DNA from: Streptomyces sp. RKAG293
GTDB lineage: Bacteria > Actinomycetota > Actinomycetes > Streptomycetales > Streptomycetaceae
Direction: 5' to 3'
Assembly: GCF_023701745.1 (NCBI RefSeq)
Contig: NZ_JAJOZB010000001.1
Location: 434,001-498,000, forward strand
Length of the DNA: 64,000 bases
Position 1 is the first letter of the stretch, and every line of letters starts with the position of its first letter. This document shows, piece after piece, positions 60,489 through 64,000 of this stretch. The notes under the pieces were generated by a model, which was not told the DNA's origin, searched no databases, and was given only the letters and a program-made list of their open reading frames with translations. The position numbers and the translations under genes were made by a program.

Positions 60489-60815
60489 CTACTGCCCGGC
60501 ATCCCCGTCAAGCGGCCGTAGGAAGCGGCGCTCATAGCGCTTGATGCAGCCTGTCGTGCGGGCCAATTGCATCGTCTCCTGGCATTCCGGGTCGGACAGG
60601 CTGTCCTTGCGGTACTGCTCGTACTCCGCGAAGCCGGGGAAGGAGAACAGGGCGTACGCGATATCGCTGTCGCCCTCACTCGGCAGGAAGTAACCGTGGT
60701 GCGTTCCGCCGAAGCGGTTGACGAGCCGGACCCAGCGGCGACCGTACTCCTCGAAGTCCGTGAGCTTGTCGGCGTCGATCTCATACTTCAGATGAATGGT
60801 GATCACGAGCGCCAT
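60489..60815 (-). CDS. NIPSNAP family protein
   Basis: A 108-residue ferredoxin-like alpha/beta protein: MALVITIHLKYEIDADKLTD, YGRRWVRLVNRFGGTHHGYF and YALFSFPGFAEYEQYRKDSL. The alternation and the HGYFLPSEG segment match NIPSNAP/dimeric alpha-beta barrel proteins. Probably a cytoplasmic dimer; ligand unknown. Confidence 0.83.
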   Translation of the reverse strand: MALVITIHLKYEIDADKLTDFEEYGRRWVRLVNRFGGTHHGYFLPSEGDSDIAYALFSFPGFAEYEQYRKDSLSDPECQETMQLARTTGCIKRYERRFLRPLDGDAGQ

Positions 60816-60901
60816 GATGCCGCATCACCCGTGCGGGTCCGAGCCGGGCGGGAACTGCGAACCGCCGTCCCTTCGACAGGCGGCTCAGGCGCTCCGGCGT
60901 T

Positions 60902-61400
60902 TCACGCGGTGACGGCCGACGCCGAGCGCAGCGGTGCAAGCGCGGTGCTCCAGGCGATGACCTGGTCGAGCATCGTGTTCAGGGCGGACAGGTTGTAGTC
61001 GCCGGGCTTGAAGACGCTGAAGTTCTCGAACTCGGTGATGATCGACAGTGTGACCTGCTGGCGCACGTCGGCCATCTGGAGCTCGCCGGCGACCAGCCTC
61101 AGCTGTTCGACGGCGCGCACGCCGCCGACCCCGCCGTAGGACGCGAAGCCGACCGCCTTGTTGTTCCACTCGGCGTAGATGAAGTCCATGGCGTTCTTCA
61201 GCGAGCCGGGGATGCCGTGGTTGTACTCCGGCGTCACGATGACGATCCCGTCCAACGGCGCGATCGTGGCCGCCCATTGCTTGGTGTGATCGTGCTGGTA
61301 CTGGCCGAGTGACGGCGGCAGTGGCTCGTCGAGGTGCGGCAGCGGGTGGTCACGCAGATCGATGAGCTCGAACGTGGCGTCGTCGCGGCGCGAGGCGATG
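60902..61400 (-). pseudogene. NADPH-dependent FMN reductase, 5'-truncated
   Basis: The minus strand from about 61400 reads DIASRRDDATFELIDLRDHP, TKQWAATIAPLDGIVIVTPE, YNHGIPGSLKNAMDFIYAEW and NKAVGFASYGGVGGVRAVEQ to a stop at 60902. This is the flavodoxin-like fold of NADPH FMN reductases, but the first strand and FMN-phosphate loop (about 25 residues) are missing and no start lies at the right place. An internal ATG at 61255 could give only a fragment. Homology ends where the MarR gene begins on the other strand. Confidence 0.75.
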
Positions 61401-61882
61401 TCGACTTCACGGCGGACTTCGGCCTCTCCCTCCTCGTCCTGATGCGCGCGTACCGGACCGTCGTCGCGCCGGCCCTCGACGACGTCCCGCAGGGCGCGCG
61501 CGGCTACCAGACGCTCGCCGTCGTCGTCCGAGGTGCCCAGCGGAATCAGCTCGCCCTGGCCACGTACCTGGGGATCGACCGCACGGTGATGACCTACCTG
61601 ATCGACGACCTCGTCACGGCCGGCCTGGTCGAGCGCCGGCTCACCCCCGCCGACCTCCGCCAGCGCAAGATCGTCGCCACCGACCGGGGCGTCAACACCC
61701 TCCGGCAGCTGCAGCGGCAGGTACGGGAAGCCGAGAGCCGGCTCCTGGAGACACTCGATGAGAGTGACCGCCAGGCCTTCCGCACCCTGCTCAGCCGGAT
61801 CGCCTGCGACGTCCGGGACATGGACGTGGCCGCTGCCCCGTGCGACGCCACATCCGACCCGCGCGACGTCGCCGGACCGTGA
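61334..61882 (+). CDS. MarR family regulator with chimeric N-terminus
   Basis: The recognisable MarR domain starts near 61405 with DFGLSLLVLMRAYRTVVAPA and runs through LATYLGIDRTVMTYLIDDLV, TAGLVERRLTPADLRQRKIV and the C-terminal dimer helix. The first 23 or so residues (MRQRVVTQIDELERGVVAAR) are antisense to the FMN reductase, so the native start was lost and the present start at 61334 or GTG 61346 is accidental. The DNA-binding part is intact, so a functional protein is still possible if it is expressed. Confidence 0.75.
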   Translation: MRQRVVTQIDELERGVVAARGDVDFTADFGLSLLVLMRAYRTVVAPALDDVPQGARGYQTLAVVVRGAQRNQLALATYLGIDRTVMTYLIDDLVTAGLVERRLTPADLRQRKIVATDRGVNTLRQLQRQVREAESRLLETLDESDRQAFRTLLSRIACDVRDMDVAAAPCDATSDPRDVAGP

Positions 61883-61993
61883 CGGTCCGCGGAGGGCCTC
61901 TCCAGGGGGCGGGCCCGGAGAGGCCCTCGGTCCTCCCCGGTGACCGAAGTCGAACCAGTTGACGTTGACGTAGTCGGCCGGCTGGGCGCTCGC

Positions 61994-62380
61994 TCAGTCG
62001 ACGGGCCCTGCCTGCCGCGGTATCCCCGCGGGTATGCCGTACGAGATGAACAGGTCGATGACGGTCGTGGCCCGCTCCCGGGCGGCATCGGCGTCGAGGG
62101 TGTCGCTGTCGGGGTTGAAGCGCCAGACACCGGGAGCAGGGACGCTGACGGCCCCGGTTGCCGCGATCGTGGTCAACGCGGTGAGCACCATGCCGTCCGT
62201 CAGGTTCGTGCGCCGAGCGACCCATTCCCGGTCGGGTACGGGGAACTCCCCCTCCACCAGACCCGACGGCCGCGGCCCGCTCATGATCCACTCGCAGATG
62301 GCCTCATGGACCCGGTCCACGTTCGCCAGAACGATGCCAAAGAGCTGTTCACGTTCACGGCCGATTCCGAACGGACTCAC
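61994..62380 (-). CDS. Hypothetical protein with winged-helix-like middle
   Basis: A 128-residue frame from GTG 62380, chosen because GGAGGGGG precedes it. It reads SPFGIGREREQLFGIVLANV, DREWVARRTNLTDGMVLTAL and TTIAATGAVSVPAPGVWRFN. The middle resembles a degenerate winged helix. Codon use is that of a real gene. Family not recognised. Confidence 0.6.
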   Translation of the reverse strand: MSPFGIGREREQLFGIVLANVDRVHEAICEWIMSGPRPSGLVEGEFPVPDREWVARRTNLTDGMVLTALTTIAATGAVSVPAPGVWRFNPDSDTLDADAARERATTVIDLFISYGIPAGIPRQAGPVD

Positions 62381-62596
62381 GCCGGTCCCCCCTCCGGGTC
62401 CGCGGACGCGGGCCTCCACTGGTTACTGTGCGGTGGCCCACCCCTCGGGTTGCAGCCGGCGCTACTTCAACCCGAGACGGTCGCCGACCGGCGCCGGGAA
62501 CATCGGCACGCTGCCGCGATCGGTGGCGTCGGTCTCACGATGAGCCGGCTTGCGACCGGGGTCGGGACAGGACTCCGTCGACCCGATGTGAGCCCG

Positions 62597-63436
62597 TCAC
62601 GCCATGGGGCGTTGCGCGGTGACCGTGAAGTAGTCGAGGGTCCCTTCCTCGAAGGCCCGCAGGAAGTTGCGGGGCCAGGTGCCCGGCTCCCAGGTTCGCG
62701 CCAGCCAGCGGTCCCAGCCGGGCCACACCGACGCCCCGATCGAGGTGACGCGCACCTCGGCCAGGCCCGCCCGTTCCAGACTGCCGACCAGCGTCGGGAT
62801 GCTGTGCGCAACGTCCAGGCCGTTGGCGAACGTGTCGAGCAGCTCGGCCAGCCGGCCGGCACGGGCGGGATCGGCGTCGGGGACGAAGAAACTGGCGACG
62901 ACGGCGCGGCCACCGGGCCGCAGCACGCGTGCGGTCTCCTGGGCGAACGCCCCCAGGTCGCGGAAGTGCTGGGCGGCTTCGACACTGTACAGACAGTCGA
63001 ACTCGCCATCGCCGAACGGCATCTCCTCGGCAGCGCCGCGCACGAAACGCAACTGCTCGGGTTCGCGGGCCAGCAGCTCGGCGTTGACCCGCCCGGCGCG
63101 CTCGAGCTGCTGTGGATGGATGTCCATGCCGGTGACATGCGCGACGTCGTACTCCGCGAGCGCCACCGCGGCACCGACTCCCAGCCCACAGCCGACCTCC
63201 AGGGCCCGTTCTCCCTTGCTGGGGGCCAGGGTACTGAGCACGTGGCGGTACAGGGCCCGCTGACTGCTGATGCGGTCCTGTTCCGTCAGCGGCCGCTCCA
63301 GGTCGATGCCCTGCCAGGAGCCGAAATTGATGAAGCCTCCGCCGAACAGGGACAGCGAACCGAGATCCGCCGGACCGTACGTCTCCTGGACCGCCGGCGG
63401 GATCGGGGGCTGCGTCGCCCCGGAACGCTGCGTCAT
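62597..63436 (-). CDS. SAM-dependent methyltransferase, class I
   Basis: A 279-residue enzyme. The ATG at 63436 is preferred to 63451 because GGAGGTGG lies just before it. SAM-binding motif I is ALEVGCGLGVGAAVALAEY, motif II the acidic TGMDIHPQQLERAG, and FDCLYSVEAAQHFRDLGAFA plus ETARVLRPGGRAVVASFFVP complete the fold. The QHF segment and length resemble gamma-tocopherol-type and erythromycin-type small-molecule methyltransferases. No linked pathway tells the substrate. Confidence 0.88.
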   Translation of the reverse strand: MTQRSGATQPPIPPAVQETYGPADLGSLSLFGGGFINFGSWQGIDLERPLTEQDRISSQRALYRHVLSTLAPSKGERALEVGCGLGVGAAVALAEYDVAHVTGMDIHPQQLERAGRVNAELLAREPEQLRFVRGAAEEMPFGDGEFDCLYSVEAAQHFRDLGAFAQETARVLRPGGRAVVASFFVPDADPARAGRLAELLDTFANGLDVAHSIPTLVGSLERAGLAEVRVTSIGASVWPGWDRWLARTWEPGTWPRNFLRAFEEGTLDYFTVTAQRPMA

Positions 63437-63639
63437 CTGCGCCACCTCCATGCTGAAGAGCGCTCCGCCGCTCGGCGGACCGCACCCTCAGGTATCGGCG
63501 CATTCCGGCGCCGGCACAACCCCCGTGGCGGGTGATGTTGCCACCACCACGCCGATCGGCAACGCAGCGGGCCGCCTCCTGACGCGCCGGGCGTGGTGAG
63601 TTCCCGCGGAGCCGCGGGGAATGCGTCACCGCTGTGGGG

Positions 63640-64000
63640 TCACCGCTGTGGGGTCACCGCGGCCGGTGAGTTGGCGTCGTGGATGAGGAGGCGGGGGGTG
63701 CCGCTGCCGTCGGCGGGGGCGGCCCAGACGTCCCAGCCGCCTCCGTGGCGGGGCAGCCCGTACATCACGGTGTGGTCGTCGAGCCAGGCGGCCTGGTCGT
63801 CGACGCTGTGCTCTTCCGCCAGCGGGGTCTCCTTCATGGTCGCCAGGTCCAGGACGTAGAGCTGCCACGGCCTGTTGGCGCTGGCGTTGACCCGCTTCTT
63901 GAACACGATGCGGGTGTTGTCGGGTGACAGGGACGGGCATTCGACGTTGGTCCGCAGGGTGTGGGCGGTCCACTTCCGGAGGTCGCCCTGGACCAGGTAG
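63640..64000 (-). CDS. TolB-like beta-propeller protein, C-terminal part (partial at right edge)
   Basis: The frame is open from the right edge to a stop at 63640, about 119 residues. It contains repeated beta-propeller blades with the PD40 signature SPDNTRIVFKKR, then LDLATMKETPLAEEHSVDDQ and WDVWAAPADGSGTPRLLIHD. This fits the end of a TolB or WD40-like protein, probably exported. A 14-base tandem duplication (TCACCGCTGTGGGG twice) follows the stop region at 63626-63653. Confidence 0.75.
   Translation of the reverse strand, partial: YLVQGDLRKWTAHTLRTNVECPSLSPDNTRIVFKKRVNASANRPWQLYVLDLATMKETPLAEEHSVDDQAAWLDDHTVMYGLPRHGGGWDVWAAPADGSGTPRLLIHDANSPAAVTPQR

Noticed and set aside
61940..63535. 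531-codon plus-strand frame
   Set aside because: Antisense to the hypothetical protein and the methyltransferase; no recognisable domain.
1..64000. CRISPR arrays, rRNA, tRNA genes, complete insertion sequences or prophage
   Set aside because: I saw no regularly spaced repeats, no cloverleaf candidates with anticodon stems, no transposase and no phage structural genes.

Overview
The window is chromosomal DNA of a high-GC actinomycete, almost certainly a Streptomyces or close relative. Supporting signs are very strong G/C bias at third codon positions, frequent GTG starts with overlapping start/stop junctions, several regulators of TetR, IclR, HxlR, XRE and AraC type, SCO6745-like, DUF5701 and TerD proteins, an LpqY-SugABC-like sugar importer, and rare TTA codons confined to three genes. 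No rRNA, tRNA, CRISPR array or complete insertion sequence was seen. The layout looks like accessory arm sequence: short operons, many regulator/target pairs, and an unusual number of broken genes.

Layout. 1-10 kb: end of an MFS transporter, an SCO6745-like gene with an aldo/keto reductase, a divergent four-gene LpqY/SugABC-type importer whose ATPase has a C-terminal frameshift, and a 950-residue LuxR/NB-ARC regulator with a TTA codon. 10-20 kb: IclR regulator, carboxylesterase, a frameshifted carboxymuconolactone decarboxylase coupled to a PhzF protein and facing an HxlR regulator, TetR/DUF1772, DUF5701, and CocE hydrolase/TetR. 20-31 kb: a small lipoprotein, two 5'-truncated gene remnants head to head (DUF2252 and glucose dehydrogenase), a frameshifted GH15 enzyme, membrane proteins, a diacylglycerol-kinase-like protein, beta-carbonic anhydrase, YihY and DUF1304/TetR. 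31-39 kb: two alpha/beta hydrolases, a cold-shock domain protein with a C-terminal membrane helix, a decayed DNA-alkylation-repair neighbourhood (2OG oxygenase, ogt, Ada remnant), DUF2975/HTH, a Ser/Thr kinase and a lipoprotein.

39-54 kb: a GAPDH with a GATase-AraC regulator, a miniature inverted-repeat element that supplies the stop codon of a large XRE regulator, a small TTA-containing secreted protein, a class A beta-lactamase, glucose-6-phosphate dehydrogenase, a leaderless binding protein, a sortase and its probable substrate, a second head-to-head pair of truncated genes (TetR and SDR), threonine aldolase with an XRE-cupin regulator, an aminoglycoside phosphotransferase remnant, and a regulator/DUF4097 pair separated by repeated GCAACG motifs. 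54-64 kb: TerD, Eis-like acetyltransferase, VOC protein, a serine-hydrolase homologue lacking its catalytic Ser/Lys, nitrobindin-like protein, NIPSNAP, a third head-to-head truncated pair (FMN reductase and MarR), a methyltransferase and the end of a TolB-like protein.

Two themes stand out. First, operators can be read directly as perfect palindromes beside many local regulators (HxlR, three TetR, HTH/DUF2975). Second, gene decay is widespread and patterned: three divergent gene pairs have each lost both 5' ends and the shared promoter region, and four genes have frames restored by adding one C or G to a short homopolymer, which points to either real slippage or sequencing under-calls.
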